Assembly: GCA_964542895.1 (NCBI GenBank)
Contig: CAZIWT010000002.1
Span: forward strand, 1 to 64,000
Length of the DNA: 64,000 bases
DNA from: Zymogenus sp964542895
GTDB lineage: Bacteria; Desulfobacterota; Zymogenia; Zymogenales; Zymogenaceae
Direction of reading: 5' to 3'
The notes beneath the pieces are model-generated. The model made no database searches. It saw only the letters and a program-made list of their open reading frames with translations, and was not told the DNA's origin. Numbering within the stretch: position 1 is the stretch's first letter; each line of letters begins with the position of its first letter. The position numbers and the translations under genes were made by a program. This document shows, piece after piece, positions 35,181-42,396 of this stretch.

Positions 35181-35861
35181 CTATTCGCTCCCTTCTCCTT
35201 CCCCTTGATCCTCTGCGGTCTCCTCCCCTTCGGCCTCGCCCTCGCCCTCGATCTCTTCTTCAACCTCCTCTTCGACCTCTTCCTCGTACAGTTTGGGCGC
35301 AACCACAATGACTACGGTGTAGTTGACGCTCATCTCGGTCTGGCAGCCCTCTGGAAGCTTTATGTCGTTTAGGTGGATGGAATCTCCAATATTTAATTCG
35401 GAGACATCAACCTCTATATATTCCGGGATATTTGTCGGAAGGGCGGAGATATCCAGCTGTCTCCGGATCTCCTGTAAAATTCCACCCATCTTTACTCCCT
35501 CCGCCTTTCCTACGAAGTGTATCGGAACCTCGACGGTAAGTACCTTTTCCATATCTATCTTATGAAGATCGATGTGGATGTATTCGTGGGTCAGGGGGTG
35601 AATCTGGAGCTCCTTTAGAATAACGATGTTGCCTTCAATCTTTTTTCCCCCTTCATCCTCCCCGACAATATTAAAGAAGGGATTTGTGGTTTCGAGTCCC
35701 CTCATGGTCATTCTAAAGTCGTGGGTGTTGGTCTTTATCATCACGGGTTCGGTTTTGTACCCGTAGATGATTCCCGGGACCATGCCGCTTGCCCTAAGCC
35801 TTTTGGCGGCCCCTTTCCCGACTGATTCCCTTGTTGAAATTTTCAATTTTTCAATTTCCAT
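35181..35861 (-). CDS. rplY: 50S ribosomal protein bL25, long (Ctc/TL5) form
   Basis: A 226-residue protein. The N-terminal 5S-rRNA-binding domain (residues 1-95; VPGIIYGYK, HPLTHEYIHIDLHKI) is followed by the C-terminal TL5 domain (VPIHFVGKAEGVKMGGILQEI) and a very acidic Glu-rich tail of about 35 residues. It is part of the prs - rplY - pth order common in bacteria. The tail is longer than average and would be disordered. Confidence 0.95.
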   Translation of the reverse strand: MEIEKLKISTRESVGKGAAKRLRASGMVPGIIYGYKTEPVMIKTNTHDFRMTMRGLETTNPFFNIVGEDEGGKKIEGNIVILKELQIHPLTHEYIHIDLHKIDMEKVLTVEVPIHFVGKAEGVKMGGILQEIRRQLDISALPTNIPEYIEVDVSELNIGDSIHLNDIKLPEGCQTEMSVNYTVVIVVAPKLYEEEVEEEVEEEIEGEGEAEGEETAEDQGEGEGSE

Positions 35862-35947
35862 CTCGTTTCACCTGTTTTTTGTAATAAATAAGGGCCTGAA
35901 AGCCCATTATAACACAACTAATAAGAGGTAGTGACTCTCTTTTTAAA

Positions 35948-36907
35948 TTATTTTCTTTTCGGATTTTTATAGAACAGCTCGCTAACGGATTTCCGCTTAT
36001 GTACCCTCTTTATCGCTTCTCCAAAGAGTTTTGAGACCTTAAGCACCTTTGTCTTGCTCGATCTTTTTGCCTCTTCCCTCAGGGGGATGGTATTGGAGAC
36101 TATGATCTCCTGCAATGGTGAATTGTTTATCCTTTCTACGGCAGGCCCCGAGAGGACGGGGTGCGTAAGGACGCCGTATACGTTCTTTGCTCCATTGTCA
36201 TTCAGGGCTTCCGCGGCATTTACCAGCGTTCCCGCAGTATCGACCATATCGTCCAAGATAATCGCGTTCTGATCCCTTACATCACCTATGATATTCATCA
36301 CCTCGGCGACGTTGGGTCCTTGCCTGCGCTTGTCTATTATGGCAAGCCCAACGCCGAGTCTCTGGGCGTATGCCCTCGCCCTTTCCACGCCGCCGGCGTC
36401 CGGGGAGACGATTATCATGTCCTTTCCGAACTTGTCCTTTAAATATTCGAGCATCACCGGAGAGGAGTATAGGTGGTCAACCGGGATGTTGAAAAAGCCC
36501 TGAATCTGTCCCGCGTGGAGTTCCATGGAGATAACCCGCTGTGTCCCCGCGGCGATCAGGAGATCGGCAACCAGCTTTGCCGTGATGGGGGCCCTCGGAA
36601 AGACCTTCTTGTCCTGTCTGGCGTAGCCGTAATAGGGGATGACGGCGGTGATCTCCTCGGAAGACGCCCTCTTTAGGGCGTCAATCATGACGAGGAGCTC
36701 CATGAGGTTGTCGTTTACGGGGGGGGAGGTCGACTGTATGACGAAGACTTGCATTCCCCTTACGCTCTCGTGTATCTCCACAGAGCTCTCGCCGTCGGAA
36801 AAGGCGCCCACCTCCGCCTTTCCCAGAGGTATGCCCAGAAAATCGCATATCTCCTTGGCTATCTGCGGATTGGAGTTTCCGGTAAAGACTTTAATCTTCT
36901 TATTCAA
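35948..36907 (-). CDS. prs: Ribose-phosphate pyrophosphokinase
   Basis: A 319-residue PRPP synthase that makes PRPP from ribose-5-phosphate and ATP for nucleotide, His and Trp synthesis. It has SDGESSVEIHESVRG, the metal site DLHAGQIQG-like MELHAGQIQGFFNIPVDHL, VSPDAGGVERA, and the PRPP loop DDMVDTAGTL. The start is TTG at 36907, preceded by a weak GGGAAC. The last dozen residues (RKSVSELFYKNPKRK) are more basic than usual. tRNA-Gln lies just upstream. Confidence 0.95.
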   Translation of the reverse strand: MNKKIKVFTGNSNPQIAKEICDFLGIPLGKAEVGAFSDGESSVEIHESVRGMQVFVIQSTSPPVNDNLMELLVMIDALKRASSEEITAVIPYYGYARQDKKVFPRAPITAKLVADLLIAAGTQRVISMELHAGQIQGFFNIPVDHLYSSPVMLEYLKDKFGKDMIIVSPDAGGVERARAYAQRLGVGLAIIDKRRQGPNVAEVMNIIGDVRDQNAIILDDMVDTAGTLVNAAEALNDNGAKNVYGVLTHPVLSGPAVERINNSPLQEIIVSNTIPLREEAKRSSKTKVLKVSKLFGEAIKRVHKRKSVSELFYKNPKRK

Positions 36908-36998
36908 TTCTGTTCCCTGTCGAGATCTGCCTTGTTTTTAAAATCTATCGGCCGTTTTGACCGCCGTTTTTCAATTTATCTGTTCAAGTAAATACGGT

Positions 36999-37073
36999 TG
37001 GCTGGGGTGGGAGGATTCGAACCTCCGAATGCGGGAGCCAAAGTCCCGTGACTTACCGCTTGTCGACACCCCA
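36999..37073 (-). tRNA. tRNA-Gln (anticodon TTG)
   Basis: The minus strand folds as a complete cloverleaf. The acceptor TGGGGTG pairs with CACCCCA, followed by discriminator G and encoded CCA. The anticodon stem CGGGA/TCCCG carries the loop CTTTGGC with anticodon TTG, and the T-arm is GGAGG-TTCGAAT-CCTCC. It lies between spoVG and prs, a position often seen for tRNA-Gln in this group. Confidence 0.95.
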
Positions 37074-37616
37074 AGCTGTAAAAAAGTCGAGCGTCTGAAT
37101 AACCTACTCGTCGTCCTGTTTATTCGAGGTGGGATTAGAGATACATTTTACCTCGACTCCACGAGCTTTTATTGATAGATTACCCGACGCATTCCATCGC
37201 TATTAATCTTCGCTATTGAACTTTATCGGAACGAGCTTTAAGCCTCCTGAAATTGTCGCTGACCACTTTTGGAATCGATTGCCCGTCTTCTCATATTTTC
37301 ATAAAAAAGTAAAAAAGTGCCACAGCGATATACTATATAGCCCTATCGAATTGGCCGTTACCCGATTTTTAATGATCAGGCGGATAACCGCCCGCTCAAC
37401 AGCGATGATTTTCCAAAGGCAAGCGGCCGTAAGTAAATAATCGCCTCAAACAGCATCTCCAGCAAATAGAGACTTCCCGTCTGCATTCCCCCCTCTCCTT
37501 TCCCCCTGCATCCCGCTCTCCTTGCATCGCTTCCCCCCTTTTCACCTTGCCCCCGCTTCCCGATCCCGTTCTGCTGTTAACTTGGGCGGTCGATCAATTA
37601 CGAATTTTCAAACAAT
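37074..37616. other. Intergenic region with polypurine tract (minus strand)
   Basis: About 540 bases between spoVG and tRNA-Gln. Positions 37486-37570 are almost all pyrimidine on the plus strand, so a G-rich purine tract follows the spoVG stop on the sense strand. No convincing gene or promoter was found in the rest. Confidence 0.5.
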
Positions 37617-37928
37617 CTAATATTCGTCATCAAAACTTTTATCTGTTTCTTCCCTCTCTCCCGATGTTTCCCCCTTCTCAAGTTCGCTTTCGTACTCCTG
37701 CAGGACAACCTCTTCTATCATCTCCCTGGTCTTGTTATTGAGGGGATGGGCGGTGTCCCGAAAGGTTCCGTCTTTTCTCTTTTTGCTCGGCATGGCAACA
37801 AAGAGTCCATTGTTTCCGTTGATGATCTTAAGGTCGCGAATGATGAAACAATCGTCGAACGTTATGGTTGCGTACGCTTTCAATCTCTCCTCACCTACTG
37901 GAAAAACTCTGACCTCTGTAATCTCCAT
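37617..37928 (-). CDS. spoVG: Septation/regulatory protein SpoVG
   Basis: A 103-residue SpoVG. The core EITEVRVFPVG...LKAYATITFDDCFIIRDLKIINGNNGLFVAMPSKK is typical, followed by RDTAHPLNNKTREMI. SpoVG proteins bind DNA and RNA and regulate gene expression; in Bacillus they also affect septation. I use the ATG at 37928, which has GGAGG five bases upstream. The tail (ESELEKGETSGEREETDKS) is acidic and disordered. It is on the same strand as ispE upstream, a conserved neighbour. Confidence 0.93.
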   Translation of the reverse strand: MEITEVRVFPVGEERLKAYATITFDDCFIIRDLKIINGNNGLFVAMPSKKRKDGTFRDTAHPLNNKTREMIEEVVLQEYESELEKGETSGEREETDKSFDDEY

Positions 37929-37975
37929 TGATGCCTCCATAGCCTTGTGTTAGTTGAAAAACAATCTTAAGTTGA

Positions 37976-38003
37976 AAACTATTGAATTCGTTAAAACAGT
38001 CAA
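37976..38003 (-). promoter_or_regulatory. Sigma-70 promoter candidate for spoVG
   Basis: Minus-strand TTGACT (38003-37998), 16-base spacer, TAGTTT (37981-37976). The -35 box overlaps the ispE stop, about 50 bases before spoVG. Confidence 0.4.
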
Positions 38004-38932
38004 TAAAAGAGATTTTGCGCTAAAAAAACTTTCCATTCTTGGTTTGAACGTATCTCTTCAAACGCCCTTTTTGCCACGACCTGATCTTCGAAGATGCCGA
38101 AAACGGAAGACCCGCTGCCGGTGAGCATAGACTTTAAGGAGCCGAGCTTCTCAAGCTCCCCTTTGATCCGGCTCACATCGGGAAGATAAATATTGTCTTC
38201 CCCTCCCTTCCCCTCATCTCCCACCCCTCTCTCTCGGCCATCATTTTTGCCATTATCAATTGGCCCGGCCCCCACCACGGTCTCGAAGTCGTTTGACATC
38301 CCCTTAACAAGACCTTCAAGAGTTCCATTAAACGTCGGAATAATAATACTTTTTTTATTGAATGTCAACCCTAAATCAATTTTTTTGTATGCCAATTTTG
38401 TGGAAACCGAGCCGGGCGGCTTGACAACAACCATCCACGTTTTTGGGATTTCCTCGATCTTTTTGACATTTTCTCCCGTGCCGGTGACGAGCGCCGGGGA
38501 GCCGAAGATAAAAAACGGCACATCGGACCCGATTTTCATCCCGACGGCGAGGAGCTCGTCTTTGCCGAAGCCGAGGCTCAAATGCTCGTTCAGCTTGAGC
38601 ATCACCGAGGCGGCGTTGGAGCTGGCCCCACCGAGGCCCGATTCCAACGGGATGGTCTTTTCTATATTCACCCTTACGCCCACATCGACCTTCGCCTCTT
38701 TGAGGAGGGCCTCGACGGCCCTGTAGACCGTGTTTAAAGGGCCACCGGGAACCTCTTTGTTGTCGGACTCGACGGCTATTCCTTTACCTTCGAAGGAAAC
38801 GGTGATCCGGTCGTATATGTCTACGGTGCTCATTACCGTTGCGATCTCGTGGTAGCCGTTGGGGAGCTTTTCCCCTACCCTGAGGAAATAGTTCACCTTG
38901 GCGGGCGACTTGAACGTCAGGGAATCAGACAC
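38000..38932 (-). CDS. ispE: 4-diphosphocytidyl-2-C-methyl-D-erythritol kinase, with an insert
   Basis: A 310-residue GHMP kinase of the non-mevalonate isoprenoid pathway. The start FKSPAKVNYFLRV, the ATP loop PLESGLGGASSNAASVM and the late MLTGSGSSVFGIF are clear. After NDFETVV an extra run of roughly 30 residues rich in Gly, Asp, Glu and Arg (from GPIDNGKND to GGEDNIYL) is present where homologues are short. It is encoded by GGGGTGGGAG-type purine-rich DNA. The start overlaps engB by eight bases. Confidence 0.94.
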   Translation of the reverse strand: MSDSLTFKSPAKVNYFLRVGEKLPNGYHEIATVMSTVDIYDRITVSFEGKGIAVESDNKEVPGGPLNTVYRAVEALLKEAKVDVGVRVNIEKTIPLESGLGGASSNAASVMLKLNEHLSLGFGKDELLAVGMKIGSDVPFFIFGSPALVTGTGENVKKIEEIPKTWMVVVKPPGSVSTKLAYKKIDLGLTFNKKSIIIPTFNGTLEGLVKGMSNDFETVVGAGPIDNGKNDGRERGVGDEGKGGEDNIYLPDVSRIKGELEKLGSLKSMLTGSGSSVFGIFEDQVVAKRAFEEIRSNQEWKVFLAQNLFY

Positions 38933-39515
38933 CTACGACCTCCCTTATCTTGGACCAGAGCTTCTCCTTTCCGGTACCCTTGAGAGATGAGAAGACCACG
39001 ATGTCATCCGGCCTGCATCCGAGGGTCTCGGCTATCTTTGCCAGCTGGCCTTTGACTTTATTTTTCTTCTCCTTGTCCGCCTTTGTGGCCACGACGAGGG
39101 AAGGGATATCGTTTTCCTTTAACCACAGGAGGAAGGAGAGCTCCTCCTCTTCCGGTCCCCGCCTTATATCGACTATTACGACGACGAGCTTGAGGGCCTC
39201 GTTTCCCGTGAGATATTTTTCCACCATGGGGCGCCACGATCTCCTCATCTCAACCGGGACCTTGGCGTAGCCGTAGCCCGGGAGGTCGACGAAGACGAGC
39301 TCGTCATTGATGTTGAAGAAGTTTATCTCCCTCGTCCTGCCGGGCGTTGAGGATGTCCTGGCGAGCTTCTTTCTCCCTACGATACTGTTGATCAGGGACG
39401 ATTTCCCCACATTGGAGCGCCCCGAAAAGGCCACCTGGGGCCTATCTTTAAACTCCCTTAAAAAGTCGCCCGGGTCCGTCGCCCCCATGATAAACTCGGC
39501 CTTTTTGATTTTCAT
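38925..39515 (-). CDS. engB: Ribosome biogenesis GTP-binding protein EngB (YsxC)
   Basis: A 196-residue small GTPase needed for 50S assembly. G1 is GRSNVGKSSLIN, G2 lies in TSSTPGRTREI, G3 is DLPGYGYAKV and G4 is TKADK. RRSWRPMVEKYL matches the family. The length is normal. It overlaps ispE by eight bases and follows the THEP1-like gene by 11 bases, so the three probably form an operon. Confidence 0.95.
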   Translation of the reverse strand: MKIKKAEFIMGATDPGDFLREFKDRPQVAFSGRSNVGKSSLINSIVGRKKLARTSSTPGRTREINFFNINDELVFVDLPGYGYAKVPVEMRRSWRPMVEKYLTGNEALKLVVVIVDIRRGPEEEELSFLLWLKENDIPSLVVATKADKEKKNKVKGQLAKIAETLGCRPDDIVVFSSLKGTGKEKLWSKIREVVGV

Positions 39516-39526
39516 GGCTAAAACTC

Positions 39527-40123
39527 TTAATATTTTTGCCCGGTCCTAAACATAACTTCCCAAATCTCATCCAACAGGACGTCCCTGTTCAACCGTGTGA
39601 TCTCAAAGAGCCTGACGTCCCCCCGGCGCTTTATGCCGGTTATGAAATCGTCTCCCGCGGATTTCTTGGAGACGGTGGCGACCACCGTTCCGGCACAGTC
39701 CATTGCCCCCAAGACGGCGCTTTTAAATTTCTCCGACAGACATTCCATCTTTCCTATCTCGTCTATTATCGTAATATCGGGGCCTTTCAAAATAGATGGG
39801 ACGGCGACCTCATCGATGTTTTTCAAAAAAACGGTGTAGCTCCCCATCCTGGCGAAATCAGCGCTTGAACCCTTTTCCGCGCTCGATGCGGTCGATTTTA
39901 CCGCCAGCGGGACCCTCTTGGAGCCGGCGCCGAAGGGGACCGTTATTATGTCGAATCCCACCCTCCCCCTGTCGCCCCTGACCTCTATTGTGACAAAGCC
40001 GGATTTTTCGCCCTCGATTTTGTCGATGAGATCGATGATCAGGGTAGTCTTCCCGGAGCCGGGGAGTCCAGTGATGAGGATGTGTCGCCGCCGATCTCCT
40101 TGATCTTCTCTCGTTTTTTCCAT
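39527..40123 (-). CDS. THEP1-like nucleoside-triphosphatase
   Basis: A 198-residue P-loop protein with Walker A ITGLPGSGKTT (near residues 16-26), a Walker B-type strand ITIIDEIGKMECLS, and the FVTIEVR and GFDII pattern of the THEP1 family. Archaeal and bacterial THEP1 enzymes hydrolyse NTPs in vitro; the cellular role is not settled. It is the first gene before engB and ispE. Confidence 0.85.
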   Translation of the reverse strand: MEKTREDQGDRRRHILITGLPGSGKTTLIIDLIDKIEGEKSGFVTIEVRGDRGRVGFDIITVPFGAGSKRVPLAVKSTASSAEKGSSADFARMGSYTVFLKNIDEVAVPSILKGPDITIIDEIGKMECLSEKFKSAVLGAMDCAGTVVATVSKKSAGDDFITGIKRRGDVRLFEITRLNRDVLLDEIWEVMFRTGQKY

Positions 40124-40525
40124 TCGTTTCAGTTGATGTTTATAGGTAAATTCCGAGGCGGATGATGCGGTCTTAAAACAGCCAGCGTCGATAGAATATT
40201 GAAGTTGGCTTCTACCGTGGGATGCCTTGAGTTCGAAAACATCTTGGATCGACCGAGCAGGCCGACAATATGGAATTGAAACGGGGATTCGCTCTCAACG
40301 TCGACTTTCCACAGCTCCAAAAGAACCCTGATTCGAGATAGTATTGGACGCCGGGGGGCGGCCGAATACGGCTGTAATGATAGAATCTTTAAGCTTCTAA
40401 ATGACTTTGAAGTTATGTAATCGGTCATAACAAAAGACCGGCGGTCAAGATCTCGTTGAACGGTCTTTTGAAAACAATATATACTATAAAGCAAGAAGCT
40501 TACCTGCTCCCAATGTCAATATAAG
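40124..40525. other. Region with no supported gene
   Basis: A 121-codon frame on the minus strand (40129-40494) exists but has no recognisable family, no ribosome-binding site and odd composition, so I do not call it. Nothing else is seen. Confidence 0.4.
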
Positions 40526-40548
40526 AAGAGCCGCTAAAACCGGCTCTT
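40526..40548. terminator. Hairpin, possible terminator after the COX24-domain gene
   Basis: AAGAGCCG and CGGCTCTT flank a 7-base loop. Only a weak T-rich stretch follows on either strand, so termination is uncertain. Confidence 0.4.
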
Positions 40549-40636
40549 TAGAGAGTTACTGAAAGACACATTGGAGGTAGCATTGACTACATATGCAAAT
40601 CCTGCCTTTTGCCCCGCCCGCCCGTCTCTGCCGCCA

Positions 40637-40740
40637 TTAGGTTACGTTGTCGGCATCCCCCTGAAGATTACTTTATCGCCCCCCCCAAATATGTTACCGG
40701 CCTTACCCTTGAAATTACTTTGCCGCTCTCCCCAAATATT
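40637..40740. repeat. Two imperfect tandem units of about 50 bp
   Basis: Two units share the order TTAC, GGC, CCT-GAA-ATTACTTT, CGC-CCCC and CAAATAT. A third decayed piece may follow. The repeat lies downstream of the COX24-domain gene and is not part of a recognised coding region. Confidence 0.4.
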
Positions 40741-40820
40741 GCCAAGCCTCCATTTCAAAAGTATCAGACGGGGCACGGAACAGCCCGCGTTCCTAAAACC
40801 AGCGTCCCCGCCCCTAGGGA

Positions 40821-40919
40821 CTACCTGCCCCTCCTGCGCTTGTGCCGCATCTTGTCGCGAAGCTTTTTATACTTGTGCTTTCTCATCTTCTTCCTGCGCT
40901 TTTTAATCACACTTCCCAA
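40821..40919 (-). CDS. AURKAIP1/COX24-domain mini-protein (32 residues)
   Basis: A very short basic protein starting at TTG: MGSVIKKRRKKMRKHKYKK, then a second basic half ending RHKRRRGR and a TAG stop. The pattern G-S-V-x-K-K-R-R-K-x-M-x-K-x-K-x-x-K matches the bacterial AURKAIP1/COX24 family as I know it, small proteins probably associated with the ribosome. GGAGG lies seven bases before the TTG, supporting both start and expression. It is too short for standard gene finding. Confidence 0.85.
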   Translation of the reverse strand: MGSVIKKRRKKMRKHKYKKLRDKMRHKRRRGR

Positions 40920-41086
40920 AAGTTTACCTCCAAAATTAAGATAATCTAAACTTTTATCAAAATAAGACTGAAAATTCAAGCTATTTCTGTGAAAAACGAA
41001 AAAAAATTCCTTTTGCCTTTTGTGTAAGGAATATCAAAAATCATACAAAAAACAAATTTTTTTACTATATTTATACAATTAATCGG
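40920..41086. other. AT-rich divergent promoter region
   Basis: Between the COX24-domain gene (minus) and the hydrolase gene (plus). Poly-A and poly-T runs are frequent. The minus-strand promoter of the COX24-domain gene must lie here, but no box stands out. Confidence 0.4.
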
Positions 41087-41115
41087 TTGACACCTCACCT
41101 TATATCTGGTAGATA
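41087..41115 (+). promoter_or_regulatory. Sigma-70 promoter of the alpha/beta hydrolase gene
   Basis: TTGACA (41087-41092), 17-base spacer ending TGG, TAGATA (41110-41115). It lies about 70 bases before the ATG. Confidence 0.6.
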
Positions 41116-41186
41116 ATTTATCTAACAAATCATCTATATTGTATGTTTGTTAGCTGTTTTTTTGGATCTGAGCAGAGTGGAAAAAT

Positions 41187-42047
41187 ATGATATTTAGAAG
41201 AAAAAAAGAGATTAAGTGCTCAACTGCGGGAGAAAACGACGAGCTTAGAACGGTCGAAATCGACGGGCTGACCATCTCGTACAAGATCAGCGGCTCCGGG
41301 CCGCCCCTCGTCTTCTTCCACGGCTGGATAGGACACGAGGACACGTTCGGCCTTTGTCACGAGGGTTTCGGCCGCCACTTCACCGTCTATCGTCCCGCCT
41401 GGCCCGGGTACGGCGGAAGCACCCCGATGCGCGGCTTTACCATCGAGGATTTCGTTGAGGTGGGGAGAAAATTCATGGACAAGCTGGGTTTGAAAAAAGT
41501 CACCCTCATAGGAAATTGCCTCGGAGGTAACGTGGCGATGGAGTTCGCCCAGCGCCATCCGGAATATCTGTCGAAAATGATCTTGATCGAGACCCACGCG
41601 TACTTCCCGAACTACCTCTATCCCCTCCTGACGCCGGGGCTGGGGGCGTTCATATACTGGTTCGTTTTCAAGAACATGACGATGTTTAACGTCCTCAACT
41701 CCTTTATGCCCATTCAGCAGAAGGACATAAGCGACGACTTCCCCTACACCTGGGAGGGATTCGAGAGAACGCGCATAAGGAGCGCCCTCGGCTTTTTGAG
41801 GGCGGTCTACAAGTACTCCAAGAAGACGGGTGACGATTACGTCGACAACTACAAGGCGGACGTGCCGATCCTTTACGTCGAGGGGGGAAAGACGTTCGGG
41901 CCCGTGGGCACCTTTTCTCAGAAGGTCAGGGAGCACTTCGATAACACCGAGATAGTCTCACTGCCGGAGGCGGAGCACAACCCGGTGTGTGAGAAACCGG
42001 AGATATTCAACGAGCGTGTCCTCAAGACGATGGGGTTTGACTCCTAA
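41187..42047 (+). CDS. Alpha/beta hydrolase with Cys in the nucleophile position
   Basis: A 286-residue alpha/beta-hydrolase fold protein. It has the oxyanion HGW (residues 45-47), the strand-turn PAWPGYGGS, and the nucleophile elbow IGNCLGGN where Cys111 replaces the usual Ser. The acid is possibly Glu232 in ILYVEGGK, and the catalytic His is His264 in EAEHNP. A Cys-His-acid triad is known from dienelactone hydrolase, so it may be active on an unusual ester or thioester; it could also be a non-hydrolytic relative. No signal peptide. It has its own promoter and is divergent from the COX24-domain gene. Confidence 0.82.
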   Translation: MIFRRKKEIKCSTAGENDELRTVEIDGLTISYKISGSGPPLVFFHGWIGHEDTFGLCHEGFGRHFTVYRPAWPGYGGSTPMRGFTIEDFVEVGRKFMDKLGLKKVTLIGNCLGGNVAMEFAQRHPEYLSKMILIETHAYFPNYLYPLLTPGLGAFIYWFVFKNMTMFNVLNSFMPIQQKDISDDFPYTWEGFERTRIRSALGFLRAVYKYSKKTGDDYVDNYKADVPILYVEGGKTFGPVGTFSQKVREHFDNTEIVSLPEAEHNPVCEKPEIFNERVLKTMGFDS

Positions 42048-42121
42048 ATATAAGCCGAAAGTTCCGGTCCGGTTTTGGGGTTTGACGCCTAAAAGTAGAT
42101 CGACTGTTCGGGTATTGTGTC
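42032..42121. repeat. Imperfect 45-bp tandem duplication at the 3' end of the hydrolase gene
   Basis: GGGGTTTGAC-CCTAAA occurs at 42032 and again at 42077, followed in both by GA and GTTC-GG. The first copy contains the gene's last codons and stop, and the second repeats them as G-F-D-A-stop. A weaker third trace may follow near 42130. Confidence 0.5.
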
Positions 42122-42396
42122 GTTTTTTGGGGTGTTCTGCGCCATAAATTCCTTTAAAAAAGCTCGCCGCATTATTTTCCCATAGTTACCCCGGCCCGAT
42201 TACTCAACTAATACCCCAACGGTTTTTCGTAGGCCACTTTATCTCGCCGGCATATCCGTGGAAATCCGTGTCTTGTCTCGAAGGCGCTGGGGGATGAGGG
42301 GTCCGGCAGACAGATCTGTATTAAGAAAAATAGTGCGGCGGCGTAAAACGACATCACGTCTTTTTATTAAAAAGACCGGCGGGAATCTGATGGGTG
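42122..42396. other. Intergenic region between converging genes
   Basis: The hydrolase and the acyl-CoA synthetase converge here. I see no gene, and no clear hairpin with a T tract. Confidence 0.45.

Noticed and set aside
40129..40494. Possible small gene on the minus strand before the THEP1-like gene
   Set aside because: No family, no ribosome-binding site and an unusual residue mix; it is more likely non-coding.
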